Assembly: GCF_030817275.1 (NCBI RefSeq)
Contig: NZ_JAUSZD010000002.1
Span: forward strand, 3,224,001-3,288,000
DNA: 64,000 nucleotides
Source of the DNA: Paenibacillus sp. V4I7
GTDB taxonomy: Bacteria; Bacillota; Bacilli; Paenibacillales; NBRC-103111
Direction: 5' to 3'
In this document: positions 26,658 to 35,531 of the stretch, piece after piece
Position numbering within the stretch: position 1 is the first letter of the stretch
How the letters are laid out: each line of letters opens with the position of its first letter
Position numbers and translations under genes: made by a program
The notes under the pieces: generated by a model
Databases searched by the model: none
The model's input: the letters and a program-made list of their open reading frames with translations, nothing else
Told to the model about the DNA's origin: nothing

Positions 26658-26765
26658 CCGGGGTTTGCGGAATTGCAAATCTGGAAGGGATGCGCCTCTA
26701 TCGGAATTCTTTAGTACATGATATGTTAACGATATATGGATTCCACATCGGAGGGAAACGCCGCC

Positions 26766-28547
26766 TTGAGCATCATGCGCAAAATCGTGCTTGGTTACGT
26801 GATTATGATCTTTATCCCTGTTCTGGCATTCGGTTATCACTATTACACGCAAATCTACGGCAACCTGACGCAACAATTCGTGGAGAGCAGGCAGAAAATC
26901 CTGGAGCAGGCTTACGCCAATCTGAAAACGGATTTCGCCCGAATTCAGTCGGTCCACCGGGTGCTGCAATACAATCCTTACTTGACCGATTATCTGGACG
27001 GCGTATACGAATCCGACGCGGACAGCATCTACGCGCTGACCCGCTATATTCTCCCGCTGAACACGCAATCGATGTTCGCTAATCCGGAGATCGAATCCAT
27101 CGTCATTTATAAGATGAAGGATCGGGTATTGCCCATCACCAATCTGTTTCGCGATCGGTCTATGCTGGATCCGCAAACGGAACAAACCGTCTCGTCCCTG
27201 AAAGCCGGACAGGGGAAATGGCTGCGCGCCGATCCCGCGGCGTCGGATCCGGACCTGATCTATTACCAGTACATTTACAATACGCAAATTACGGAGCGAA
27301 TCGGCCTTCTTGAAATTCGGGTACGCAAAAGTTTAATCCATAACTTCTATGCGGCCGCGGGTGTGGAAGGAAGTTGGAGAGCGTTGCTGTTGTCCGGACA
27401 GGGCGATCCGTTGACGAACGAAGCGCCGGCGTTGGACAAGAAGACATTGCGTCTTCTGCAAGCGGATGACAGGAAATTTTTTATCAACCGGCAAACGATC
27501 GTCAATCAGCTGAAGCTCGAGCCGCTGGACGTTCGCGTCATCGTCACCGGTCAGGTGGGAGACGTATTCCGTTCCGTGAAGAAGAAGGAAATCGTCTTGG
27601 TGACGATGATCGTGCTGCTGTTGATCGCTTTATCCATCGCCTATTACCTGCTGGCTTCGACGATTACCAAACGGATTCTTCGGTTGGCCCGGCATATGCG
27701 TACGCTGAACGACAATAACCTCAGGCAGCTGACGATCAAAAACGGCAAGTTCGAAAAGGATGAAATCGGCTTCCTGATCGTCACCTATAACGCGATGGTC
27801 CGGCGAATGGACGAGCTCATCAACAACGTCCACCGAGCTGAAATGCGCAACAAAGAAGCGGCATACCAGGTGCTGCAAGCGCAGATCAAGCCTCATTTCC
27901 TCTATAACACGCTCGAGACGATCCGCATGGTCGCCGAGGCTAACGACGACAAGGAAGTCGCCGATATTTCCTTCTGGTTCGGGAAACTGATGCGGTACAG
28001 CTTGTCGTCCGCGCGGGAAGAAACGGTTCTTGCGGAGGAAATCGAGATGGTTTCCTTTTATATGAACATCCACAAAATGAGGCTCCAAAGCAGGCTGACT
28101 TTTGAAATTCAAGTTGCGCTGGATGCCGAACGGCTGGCTTGTCCGCGATTCCTTTTGCAGCCGCTTATCGAAAATGCGATCGTGCATGGAGCTTCCGCCG
28201 TCCTTCGACCCGTCCATATCTCGCTGCAGGCGACGGAAACGGAAAGCGAGATTACGATCGACGTTACCGACAGCGGCAACGGGATTACGCCGGAGAAGCT
28301 TCTCGCGCTTCGCGAACGGCTGTCCAGGCACGACGAGCCTAGAAAGGCAGAGGAGCGGGTCGGCGTAGGTTTGAAAAACGTCAACGAACGAGTCAAAAGC
28401 TTCTTCGGAGGAGAATCCCGACTGGAAATCCTCAGCGAGTCGGGCAAAGGAGCCTGCTTGCGCATTATCATCGTGAAAAGGAAGGTGGCGGACGTTGAAG
28501 ATCTTGATCGTAGACGACGAACCTTTGATTCTGAAAGGGTTAGTTAA
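26766..28547 (+). CDS. Two-component sensor histidine kinase, YesM type
   Basis: A 593-residue membrane kinase. One helix at residues 5-25, an extracellular sensor domain to about 265, a second helix (IVLVTMIVLLLIALSIAYYL) to about 295, HAMP, then the His_kinase domain with QIKPHFLYNTLETIR (phospho-His near 377) and HATPase with LLQPLIENAIVHGA, VTDSGNGI and VGVGLKNVNERV. The start is set at TTG 26766, 10 bases after GGAGGG; an upstream ATG at 26736 lacks a site. It is followed, with 53 bases of overlap, by its AraC-type regulator. The pair probably senses an extracellular sugar and controls the adjacent uptake operon, as such pairs usually do. Confidence 0.9.
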   Translation: MSIMRKIVLGYVIMIFIPVLAFGYHYYTQIYGNLTQQFVESRQKILEQAYANLKTDFARIQSVHRVLQYNPYLTDYLDGVYESDADSIYALTRYILPLNTQSMFANPEIESIVIYKMKDRVLPITNLFRDRSMLDPQTEQTVSSLKAGQGKWLRADPAASDPDLIYYQYIYNTQITERIGLLEIRVRKSLIHNFYAAAGVEGSWRALLLSGQGDPLTNEAPALDKKTLRLLQADDRKFFINRQTIVNQLKLEPLDVRVIVTGQVGDVFRSVKKKEIVLVTMIVLLLIALSIAYYLLASTITKRILRLARHMRTLNDNNLRQLTIKNGKFEKDEIGFLIVTYNAMVRRMDELINNVHRAEMRNKEAAYQVLQAQIKPHFLYNTLETIRMVAEANDDKEVADISFWFGKLMRYSLSSAREETVLAEEIEMVSFYMNIHKMRLQSRLTFEIQVALDAERLACPRFLLQPLIENAIVHGASAVLRPVHISLQATETESEITIDVTDSGNGITPEKLLALRERLSRHDEPRKAEERVGVGLKNVNERVKSFFGGESRLEILSESGKGACLRIIIVKRKVADVEDLDRRRRTFDSERVS

Positions 28548-29235
28548 AATCGTCGAGGAAGTCGCGCCTGTCGGTTCCGACATTTGCTCGGCCCTCAATG
28601 CCCCGGAGGCATTAGAGACAATGAAGCGCTTTATGCCCGATGTGACGATAACGGATATCCATATGCCGGAGAAGAACGGATTCGAATTAATTCAGGAGGC
28701 CAGGCTTGAGGGGTTATGCGATCGATTTATTATCCTGACCGGCTATGACGAGTTCGACTATGTCCGTCAGGCCCTTCGCTCGGGCGTCGTAGATTACTTG
28801 CTGAAGCCTTTGGACAAAAAGGAAATCGCGTCCCTGCTGAGCCGCGTGAAGGAGGAGCTCCCCGCCGCATCGGATTCGGATTACAGTCGGCACGCCGAAC
28901 GGATATTGGCCTATTTGCAAATGAACTATATGAACGATCTGTCCCTCGACCATCTTGCGGATCGCATGAGTCTGCATCCGAATTATATTAGCAGCTTGTT
29001 CAAGAAGGAGACGGGAGACACCCTCGTCAATTACTTGAATGCGTTACGAATCCGGGAAGCGCAAAAGCTGCTGAAAACGCAGCCTCATTCGACCGTTTGC
29101 GCGATCAGCCGGCAGGTCGGCTTCGATACCAAGCACTACTTCGCGAAGGTGTTCAAAAAATACACGGGAACGACTCCCGGCACCTACCGCGAAAATCAAG
29201 AAGAAATCGAACGTCATGAATCGCCTAATACCTGA
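28495..29235 (+). CDS. AraC-family response regulator, YesN type
   Basis: A 246-residue regulator. The receiver domain has LIVDDEP (acidic pocket), DVTITDIHMPEKNG with the phospho-Asp near residue 54, and DYLLKPLDKKE with the conserved Lys. A short linker leads to two helix-turn-helix motifs of the AraC type: LSLDHLADRMSLHPNYISSL with FKKETGDTLVNYLNALRIRE, then VCAISRQVGFDTKHYFAKVF and FKKYTGTTPGTYR. TTG 28495 follows GGAAGGTGG inside the end of the kinase gene, indicating translational coupling. At 246 residues it is at the short end for YesN proteins, which often carry a long middle domain. Confidence 0.9.
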   Translation: MKILIVDDEPLILKGLVKIVEEVAPVGSDICSALNAPEALETMKRFMPDVTITDIHMPEKNGFELIQEARLEGLCDRFIILTGYDEFDYVRQALRSGVVDYLLKPLDKKEIASLLSRVKEELPAASDSDYSRHAERILAYLQMNYMNDLSLDHLADRMSLHPNYISSLFKKETGDTLVNYLNALRIREAQKLLKTQPHSTVCAISRQVGFDTKHYFAKVFKKYTGTTPGTYRENQEEIERHESPNT

Positions 29236-29328
29236 AGGTTTTCTTCATTCGCGCTTCACAGGCGAACAACTTAACAATTCCTTGCTTCATTTTCTGACGG
29301 GGATTAATTTCTTGAAACCAGAGGTAAT

Positions 29329-31962
29329 ATGGTAACCCTGTCAAGAGATTGGGCAACAGGGAATATCGAATCCGTTACTAATACAGCAGGCAACGTTTAT
29401 TCATATGCATACGACATCATGGATCGGATCAAGAGCGTCATTTTCCCATTTCAAGGTTCGCTAGGCGCGGTTAAAATCAATAAATCGAATTCATTCAGCT
29501 ACGATAAAAACGGGAACCTATTAGCCGTTACCGATCCGAACGCAAAAACCTGGACAACAGTCCAATACAATGAACAAGACGATATTAAACAATTGAACGA
29601 AACAGTTACATGGAACGGGACTCCATTTGTAAACTCATGGACGTTTGGTTACGATAATAAATCCGGTCTCCTGAACAGAGTCGGTTTCCCGACTGCACAA
29701 TTTGCACTAATGGGATATGATAATGCAGAACGTTTGAAAGATTTATCATTTGGCAACAGCGCAGCGGTTTCCAAAAGCTTCGCATACAACTATGATTTGA
29801 ATGGAAATTTAACATCTTATGGAACTGGAGCTTCTAATTTTACAGCGAACTACGATAAAATGAATCGTGTAACAAAAGTGGCTGAACCGACCACGTCGAA
29901 TTATTTGGAAAACAATTACGATGACGAAGGTCGTCGTACGAAGCTTCGCGTGTATAATGGAACATTAGGCTTTGATTGGAACTACGACTACACGTATGAT
30001 AACTCTGGCAAACCGAAAAAGTTCCATGATGCCTCATACAACCGCGATTCCTGGTATTTGTTTGACGAAGCAGGTCGGCCGGTGAAAACGTACAACAGCA
30101 ACACTAGTGCAACCTTCAACGAATATGACCAAGAAGGTCGTACCATACAGCTTCGAGCAGAAATTGCGGGCGCGACAGTAGATAAGTTCCGTTACGAATA
30201 CGACACGGGAAGCAAAATCACGAAAATCTGGAGCGACATGGACGGCTCGTGGGTAGAATACACTTACGATTCGTTAGACCAGCTTTTGCAGGAGAAATAC
30301 TCTGCCGGAACAATCATCGAGTACCAGTACGATGAACTAGGGAACCGAACGAAGGCCATCAAGAATGGTGTGGCCACCACGTACACGTATAATCCGGAGA
30401 AAAACCGCCTTGTTTCTGTTGGTAGCAATAATTATTCTTATGACGCGACAGGTAACGTAGTCGGCGACGGATCGTATACGTACGTATGGGGTGACGATAA
30501 CAAGCTCAAGGAAGTCAAGCAAGGAAGTAATTCTGTTGCTGCCTTCACGTATGACGCTTTAGGTAATCGTGATACACTTTCCACAGGAGGCATAACTAAG
30601 GAGTACCATTACGATGGGAACTTCGTCACTTATGTCAAGGAAAGCGACGGCAAAATCTATCGTTTCGCTTACGATCACAACGGAAGCCCGATCTTCATGA
30701 GCTATCAAGGCAGTCAGTATTGGTACCACTATGATGAGCATGGGAACGTCATTCGGATGACGGATAGCAATGGTACGACCGTGGTACAGTATAAATATGA
30801 TGCATGGGGCAATATTACTTCAACAACATCGACGAATAGCGTCATTGCAAGCCTAAACCCATACCGATATGCGGGGTACTGGTACGATGAAGCGACCAAG
30901 AAATACTACTTGAATGCGCGTTATTACGATCCGCAGATTGGACGCTTTCTGTCCAAAGACCCGATTGCGATCAGAATCGGGAGCGAGCTCAGCTTAAATG
31001 CTTACAGCTACGCCGATAATAATCCTGTCATGCATGCAGATCCTGAAGGCAAGTTTATCGTCCCGATTATTTTTGCCGCTTTTTATGCCTGGTCGCTCTA
31101 TGACAGTTACAGGTCCATTAAACAGGATCCAAGCGCGGTGAACGTTGCCATTAACGCAGCTGGCTTTATTAATCCGAGTGCTAAGTTAGGATCTAAAGTT
31201 ACTAAGATTGCAAGGGCTGCTAAGATTGGAAAGGGTAAAGCAATTGGTGCGTGTAATTGTTTTACCGCTGGGACTAAGGTCCTTACAGACGAAGGGGAGA
31301 AACCTATCGAAGTCATTGAAGTCGGAGATATGGTTCTTGCTAAGTCTGAGTATGATTCTAATGGAGAGTTGGCATACAAAGAAGTAACTGCTTTATATCG
31401 CAACCAACGTGATGATATTATAAAACTATACGTTGGGGAGCAGATCATCGAGACGACAGATAATCATCCGTTCTGGGTTGAAGGAAAAGGGTGGGTCTAC
31501 GCCGATGAATTGCTTGTGGGCGATAAGCTACAAAAGGCTGATGGAAGCAATCTTACGATTGATAAGGTTGAGTTCGTTAAGCTTGATGAGCCAGTTACGG
31601 TTTATAACTTTACGGTTGCTGATTATCATACGTATTATGTGACTGATTTAGGGATTTGGGTTCATAACACAAGTTGTGGTCCAAATGGAACATTTGTAAA
31701 TGCAGATTATCATGGAGCAACAAATAGTGGTAAAAAGAATAAAGCACCGAATGATGGTCAAACAGCATTAGATAATTCAATATCAATAGGACCAAATACT
31801 GACCGAAGAATAGGGATAAGTAATAAGGAGTTCGTCGTATTAGATAAGACTCGTGACGGAATTTACCATGGTCACGCTAGGTCATGGGGCGAACTCGATC
31901 AAAAAATGCAAGCTATTTTTAGAAAAGCAGGATTGGTTGATAAGAAAGGAAATATTAAATGA
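29329..31962 (+). CDS. Rhs/YD-repeat protein tip with Hint domain and C-terminal toxin
   Basis: 877 residues: about 18 YD repeats (e.g. YDKNGNLLAVTDPN, YDELGNRTKAI), the Rhs core end RYYDPQIGRFLSKDPI near residue 545, a hydrophobic stretch (VPIIFAAFYAWSLY), then a Hint (pretoxin intein-like) domain starting CNCFTAGTKVLTDEGEKPIE and ending YYVTDLGIWVHN near residue 780. The last 95 residues are the variable toxin: YHGATNSGKKNKAPNDGQTA, RRIGISNKEFVVLDKT and GIYHGHARSWGELD; His and Arg there may be catalytic, as in ribonuclease-type toxins, but the family is unknown. The 5' end is abnormal: a stop lies just upstream, with no signal peptide, N-terminal domains or good ribosome binding site, so this is probably a truncated tip. 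Confidence 0.8.
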   Translation: MVTLSRDWATGNIESVTNTAGNVYSYAYDIMDRIKSVIFPFQGSLGAVKINKSNSFSYDKNGNLLAVTDPNAKTWTTVQYNEQDDIKQLNETVTWNGTPFVNSWTFGYDNKSGLLNRVGFPTAQFALMGYDNAERLKDLSFGNSAAVSKSFAYNYDLNGNLTSYGTGASNFTANYDKMNRVTKVAEPTTSNYLENNYDDEGRRTKLRVYNGTLGFDWNYDYTYDNSGKPKKFHDASYNRDSWYLFDEAGRPVKTYNSNTSATFNEYDQEGRTIQLRAEIAGATVDKFRYEYDTGSKITKIWSDMDGSWVEYTYDSLDQLLQEKYSAGTIIEYQYDELGNRTKAIKNGVATTYTYNPEKNRLVSVGSNNYSYDATGNVVGDGSYTYVWGDDNKLKEVKQGSNSVAAFTYDALGNRDTLSTGGITKEYHYDGNFVTYVKESDGKIYRFAYDHNGSPIFMSYQGSQYWYHYDEHGNVIRMTDSNGTTVVQYKYDAWGNITSTTSTNSVIASLNPYRYAGYWYDEATKKYYLNARYYDPQIGRFLSKDPIAIRIGSELSLNAYSYADNNPVMHADPEGKFIVPIIFAAFYAWSLYDSYRSIKQDPSAVNVAINAAGFINPSAKLGSKVTKIARAAKIGKGKAIGACNCFTAGTKVLTDEGEKPIEVIEVGDMVLAKSEYDSNGELAYKEVTALYRNQRDDIIKLYVGEQIIETTDNHPFWVEGKGWVYADELLVGDKLQKADGSNLTIDKVEFVKLDEPVTVYNFTVADYHTYYVTDLGIWVHNTSCGPNGTFVNADYHGATNSGKKNKAPNDGQTALDNSISIGPNTDRRIGISNKEFVVLDKTRDGIYHGHARSWGELDQKMQAIFRKAGLVDKKGNIK

Positions 31963-32498
31963 GTAATTATTTTTCTATTCATTTTACTAACGATGCCAGT
32001 TTTCAATTTCTATCGGAAAAGTCAGTAACTAATAAATTTGATAATGTAACTGTGTTCTTTGAAGGTAATCATGGGAAAATATGTGTTTTTAACGATGTAA
32101 TTCAAGAAGCGATAATTACTTTATATAACGGATTGAAAAATCAAGTTGAACTAAATTCAGATATGGAGGTAGGTAATCTAGGGGAGGACTGGAATATTTG
32201 GACAAATAACTTAGCAGATATGGCAGAAGATGATGAGAAAGATATATTCAGCAACTATTGGATGTGGTCAACAAGAGATTTCCAAACATGGATATATCGA
32301 AAAAATGAAAAATCATATATTGAGATTAGTCCAAGCTATAGATGGCACTATGTAGAACCTACTGAGGATGAAAACATTACGTCCTTTAACGAATTTCTTG
32401 AACATTATCGTGCTAATGTTTTTGAACTATCGTCTGAACAAATAAAAGACATTATTGAATCACTTGAGGTTATGAAAACAGAATTAAATATAACTTAG
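31959..32498 (+). CDS. Likely immunity protein for the Rhs toxin
   Basis: A 179-residue acidic protein whose ATG overlaps the toxin stop codon (ATGA), the classic layout of a polymorphic toxin and its immunity gene. It reads MSNYFSIHFTNDASFQFLSE, EVGNLGEDWNIWTNNLADMA, SNYWMWSTRDFQTWIYRK. No signal peptide, fitting a cytoplasmic protector. It does not match a family I can name. It is A/T-rich like the toxin segment and unlike the G/C-rich regulator genes upstream, suggesting transfer of the toxin-immunity unit. Followed by a terminator. Confidence 0.7.
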   Translation: MSNYFSIHFTNDASFQFLSEKSVTNKFDNVTVFFEGNHGKICVFNDVIQEAIITLYNGLKNQVELNSDMEVGNLGEDWNIWTNNLADMAEDDEKDIFSNYWMWSTRDFQTWIYRKNEKSYIEISPSYRWHYVEPTEDENITSFNEFLEHYRANVFELSSEQIKDIIESLEVMKTELNIT

Positions 32499-32504
32499 TG
32501 ATTA

Positions 32505-32540
32505 GACCTTGGGGGTGGAAATCCTCAAGGTCTTTCTTTT
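32505..32540 (+). terminator. Intrinsic terminator
   Basis: Stem GACCTTG (32505-32511) with CAAGGTC (32526-32532), extended by GG/CC across one mismatch, followed by TTTCTTTT. It ends the Rhs toxin-immunity transcript. Confidence 0.75.
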
Positions 32541-32551
32541 ACGCCCTCATA

Positions 32552-32749
32552 ATGAAGAGAATTCTTATGGCAATCTTGGCATGCTGCTTGATGTTACCTT
32601 CGTATGCATTTGCTGCAAAAGAAGTTGAAGCGGTTGAACTCAGCCCTATCACACTAAACCATAATATACATAGTTTAGAATCCAATATAAATCTCTATAC
32701 CGCAAGTCTGCCCGTCCTTCTGTTTAGTTTAATGATGGCAAAAAAATAG
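32552..32749 (+). CDS. Possible small exported protein
   Basis: A 65-residue frame with a good signal peptide (KRILMAILACCLMLPSYAFAA) and a short mature part ending in a second hydrophobic stretch. There is no clear ribosome binding site and it lies just behind a terminator, so expression is doubtful. No homology recognised. Confidence 0.3.
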   Translation: MKRILMAILACCLMLPSYAFAAKEVEAVELSPITLNHNIHSLESNINLYTASLPVLLFSLMMAKK

Positions 32750-33480
32750 AGGGCGAGGTTAACAACCCATATATTTCCATATACTGCACGCATTCTTCAC
32801 GCCGCCTTGGATGATCGATATTATTTATTTTCTTAGTAGAAATAAGCAACGCGGAATTAGGCACACATACTAAAAAAATCAAGACTAAAACCCTTATTAG
32901 GAGTTGTAGTCTTTGATTTGAAGACGAGTTTAGTAACTGCTGATGGAACCACTAAACGAATATGTATTTGAGTTAGTGGGTACCCGAGAATTTGACGTAA
33001 TATTTAGTAGTTGAACTGATACCAGTAAAGTAAACGTGGCCGCTGCCACCCATAACAGGCCACTAACGGCTGGCTTTTTCATTTTAATTACGTAACATTG
33101 CGTAATTAATTTGTCTAGAGTCCGTCCGCCTAAAATCTTTTTGCATAAAACTTATAAAATTTCAACAACAATCAATTAATTAATGTCGGGTGACAAGAAC
33201 ATATAAGCTTAAAAGTCGCGTAGTTGCGGCTTTTTTTGTTTTAACGATATATGTTCTTGTCAAAAGCCAATGACAAGAACATATATCGTTTGCCGAATGA
33301 TGACAAGAACTTGTATTGTTATGCGCAATTGAAAACCTTTCTCAACAACAGGTTAAATTAGATGAATTTAGAACGTAAGCTGGAAAGGGGCAACGATTGA
33401 GCTAACAGGCAGGATAGTTACAATATATGGTACTATTGGGATAGCACAAATGGGAAATTGAGCATTCATTGAGGGGGACA
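32750..33480. other. Non-coding stretch rich in palindromes
   Basis: No gene seen. It holds an imperfect hairpin near 32877-32925, a hairpin GTGGCC/GGCCAC at about 33036-33065 followed by TAACGGCTGGC, which resembles the 3' box of the dispersed repeat, four copies of the GACAAGAAC motif (33192-33318), and an isolated 3'-box-like GCTAACAGGCAGGATAGTT at about 33402-33420. Confidence 0.5.
33183..33315. repeat. GACAAGAAC repeat cluster with 20-bp perfect palindrome
   Basis: AACGATATATGTTCTTGTCA (33243-33262) and TGACAAGAACATATATCGTT (33271-33290) are exact reverse complements separated by 8 bases. A further copy, ATGTCGGGTGACAAGAACAT, at 33183-33202 is identical to 11540-11559, and another TGACAAGAACTTGTA lies at about 33301. 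Confidence 0.8.
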
Positions 33481-33483
33481 GGA

Positions 33484-33668
33484 ATGGCAACCACAGTAGG
33501 GCTTATCCGGCACGGTGTGACTGAATGGAATAGTCTTGGTAAGGCTCAAGGAATATCCGATATACTCTAAGCGAAGAAGGAACAAGGCAAGTGTGGGAAT
33601 GGCATAAAAATAATTTGAACTCAAAAACAGATTGGATAGAAGGATTCGTTAAGCACATAAATAGATGA
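33484..33668 (+). pseudogene. Histidine phosphatase (phosphoglycerate mutase-like) relic
   Basis: GAGGGGGAC precedes ATG 33484 and the frame begins MATTVGLIRHGVTEWNSLGK with the R-H-G phosphatase signature and then AQGISDI, but stops at 33567. The next frame supplies LSEEGTRQ, the expected continuation, and then unrelated residues ending at 33668. A lost base at about 33562 plus a deletion of nearly the whole catalytic domain leaves only the first 40 residues. Confidence 0.65.
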
Positions 33669-33703
33669 AAGCACGATTTTATTTTGAGATGGTGGTTGTT
33701 TGA

Positions 33704-33924
33704 ATGGAATATACAATAGCTAACTACAAGGACTTTGAACAATTATATTTACATGATGCGGAACGCAACCTATTACGGTTGATTATGGGAACAAACAAGT
33801 AAGTGTTCGTGTAATTACTCCTAAAATGGCAGGAAATCCATCATCCATTTTGTTTTTAATGTCGCTGGACAATAGAAATCTAGATATATCAAGGCTTAGA
33901 TTCGCTTTCAGGACATATGTATAA
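33704..33924 (+). pseudogene. Frameshifted small gene relic
   Basis: One frame reads MEYTIANYKDFEQLYLHDA; after a shift near 33760 another reads TQPITVDYGNKQVSVRVITP and ends LRFAFRTYV stop. Both parts have protein character and belong together, but the family is not recognised and no ribosome binding site is seen. Confidence 0.35.
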
Positions 33925-34023
33925 AATACGGGTTTTGTGAATAAGTATCGGAATAGCTAGGCCTAAGCCTATCCCCTCATCAACTCTAGCTGTCAGCATG
34001 TTGGTACGACGTTGGACATACAA

Positions 34024-34055
34024 AAAAGCCTTTGGATTTTATTCCAAAGGCTTTT
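34024..34055 (-). terminator. Bidirectional intrinsic terminator
   Basis: Perfect 13-bp stem AAAAGCCTTTGGA (34024-34036) with TCCAAAGGCTTTT (34043-34055). On the minus strand it gives a T-run after the stem and terminates the racemase-like gene. Confidence 0.85.
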
Positions 34056-34108
34056 GTCCAAATATCCCCTGCCCTAGCCTGCTGCCGCTGAACTGCTCCT
34101 TGTCTTGT

Positions 34109-34789
34109 CTATAGTTCACCGTTGAATAAACCTTGTAGACTCGATTCAATATGAGTTACTAATGTATTCAAGGGATTTCCGATTTTCACATCCATTTCAC
34201 ACTCAATTTTTTCGGCAGTTTCGACCATAGATAATTGTGCGACAGAGACGATCTTGTTTTGATTAGAGATAAGCAAACCCTTAATATAATTAGATAACTC
34301 GTTAACATATTGTTCTTTTTTCCCCTGCATTATTAGCTCGAATGTATTCTCTATGATTTGTACGTCGATATTAATTGGTTTAACATGTGTAGTTGCAAAT
34401 TCATTAAGCCTTCTCATCGTTCCTTCGACTGTTGCTGGATTAGTAAATAGTAGCACTTGTGGCTCTGTTATACTGCAAACATAATGGAAAAACGGCTCGT
34501 CAATTTTTATGATAGGAACTGATGTCTTAAGTTGTTCGTCGTCGAGAAGAGCAATGTAGTTAGTACATGTAATTAGAATTGCATCAACCTTGGTACTGGC
34601 TATCCATTCAATCTGATCATTTACCTTGTTTTGGGCTTTTGTTAAATCAAAAGTTTCATCTGATGCGATTCTACTCATTAAGCCTGGGTCGACAAAGTGT
34701 ACTAACTCCAAATCATTTGAAGCAATAGCTTTTTGAATATACTCAATATTAGAGTAGTGGGCATGCAAACAACCAATCTTTCTCTTCAT
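34109..34789 (-). CDS. Aspartate/glutamate racemase-superfamily protein
   Basis: A 226-residue protein of the Asp/Glu/hydantoin racemase fold: opening KRKIGCLHAHYSNIEYIQKA, then ILITCTNYIALL with the first catalytic Cys (C-T-N) near residue 75. In the second half the usual G-C-T/C-T-H-like site is replaced by SVAQLSMVETAEKIE, so the second catalytic Cys is missing. This argues for a non-racemising role or an isomerase/lyase variant. Monocistronic, with a terminator at 34024. Confidence 0.7.
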   Translation of the reverse strand: MKRKIGCLHAHYSNIEYIQKAIASNDLELVHFVDPGLMSRIASDETFDLTKAQNKVNDQIEWIASTKVDAILITCTNYIALLDDEQLKTSVPIIKIDEPFFHYVCSITEPQVLLFTNPATVEGTMRRLNEFATTHVKPINIDVQIIENTFELIMQGKKEQYVNELSNYIKGLLISNQNKIVSVAQLSMVETAEKIECEMDVKIGNPLNTLVTHIESSLQGLFNGEL

Positions 34790-34860
34790 TTAATAACCAC
34801 CCCACTTAAATTTTCCTTATACTATCAGATTATTGTATTTTTATCCAGAACAATTTGTTT

Positions 34861-34989
34861 TCATTTCTTGAGCCTGTCCTTTCCTTCAACAGACATGTCG
34901 ACTTCTTCAATTCCGTTAATTAAATCTTCCCTCAAACTACCCTGGTAGTAAATATCAATTATCCTTTCAATAAATTCATTGTTATTCAT
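34861..34989 (-). CDS. Possible 42-residue protein or gene fragment
   Basis: Minus-strand ATG 34989 reads MNNNEFIERIIDIYYQGSLR and ends with a Lys-rich tail at 34861. It is acidic and helical. No convincing ribosome binding site; it lies 70 bases upstream of the racemase-like gene on the same strand and could be the remains of a helix-turn-helix or anti-sigma type gene. Low support. Confidence 0.25.
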   Translation of the reverse strand: MNNNEFIERIIDIYYQGSLREDLINGIEEVDMSVEGKDRLKK

Positions 34990-35065
34990 CTTAAAGAATT
35001 TTTGTTGATTCTGCCTTAATACATTCTTGGCTTTCAAAAATTATGTCCTCTCATATGAAGTCGCA

Positions 35066-35347
35066 TTACATTATATTTATTATAGTAATTGCTTTCTGCA
35101 CGGTCTCATCCAGTTTTCTGGTCTGCTCGACCAGTGCAGTCAGCCGTTCCGTAGCTGTACCGCCTCGGCCCTTGCGTACCGCCAGCTTCTTCGCATTTGC
35201 CTTATAATTTTCGATTATTGCCGTCATCGCAAGCACCCCGGCATTTTTGGCCGCAGTATTTTCGCCCAGCTTCACCGTCATGCCTGCCCTAACATGAACG
35301 TTTAGCGGAGTGCAGGCTGCCACCCGACAGCCCTTATGATAAGACAA
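35066..35347 (-). pseudogene. Unrecognised gene fragment, G/C-rich
   Basis: A frame of 93 codons, clearly richer in G/C than its surroundings, reads VHVRAGMTVKLGENTAAKNA, then AMTAIIENYKANAKKLAVRK and a long helix ending at 35066. It has good coding character but lacks a start with ribosome binding site, and the strong terminator lies upstream of it on this strand. I take it as a fragment of a larger gene; family unknown. Confidence 0.35.
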
Positions 35348-35352
35348 CGAGA

Positions 35353-35396
35353 AAAAACGGCCCTATCGCATCTATTTCGCGATAGGGCCGTTTTTG
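35353..35396. terminator. Very strong bidirectional terminator
   Basis: Perfect 17-bp stem AAAAACGGCCCTATCGC (35353-35369) with GCGATAGGGCCGTTTTT (35379-35395). On the minus strand it would end transcription of the YjcZ miniprotein gene. Confidence 0.9.
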
Positions 35397-35423
35397 TATT
35401 TAAGATATTTTTATGTTGTTGGA

Positions 35424-35531
35424 TTAAATTGCAAAAGCTGATGTGATGATTACCAAAAGAATAAAAAGAACCAAAATAAATGCTACGTTTTTGCCCATAC
35501 CATAACCTTCACCATAACCTACTGCTCCCAT
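35424..35531 (-). CDS. YjcZ-family sporulation miniprotein
   Basis: A 35-residue gene reading MGAVGYGEGYGMGKNVAFIL and then LVLFILLVIITSAFAI. The Gly/Tyr-rich start and single C-terminal membrane helix ending in a few residues are the signature of the YjcZ family, small proteins made in sporulating Bacilli with unknown exact role. GAAGGGAATGAG precedes the ATG at a good distance, and a strong terminator follows at 35353. Many such genes are missed because of their size. Confidence 0.8.
   Translation of the reverse strand: MGAVGYGEGYGMGKNVAFILVLFILLVIITSAFAI

Noticed and set aside
27630..28598. 322-codon minus-strand frame opposite the sensor kinase
   Set aside because: Antisense shadow in G/C-rich DNA; the plus-strand frame has all kinase motifs.
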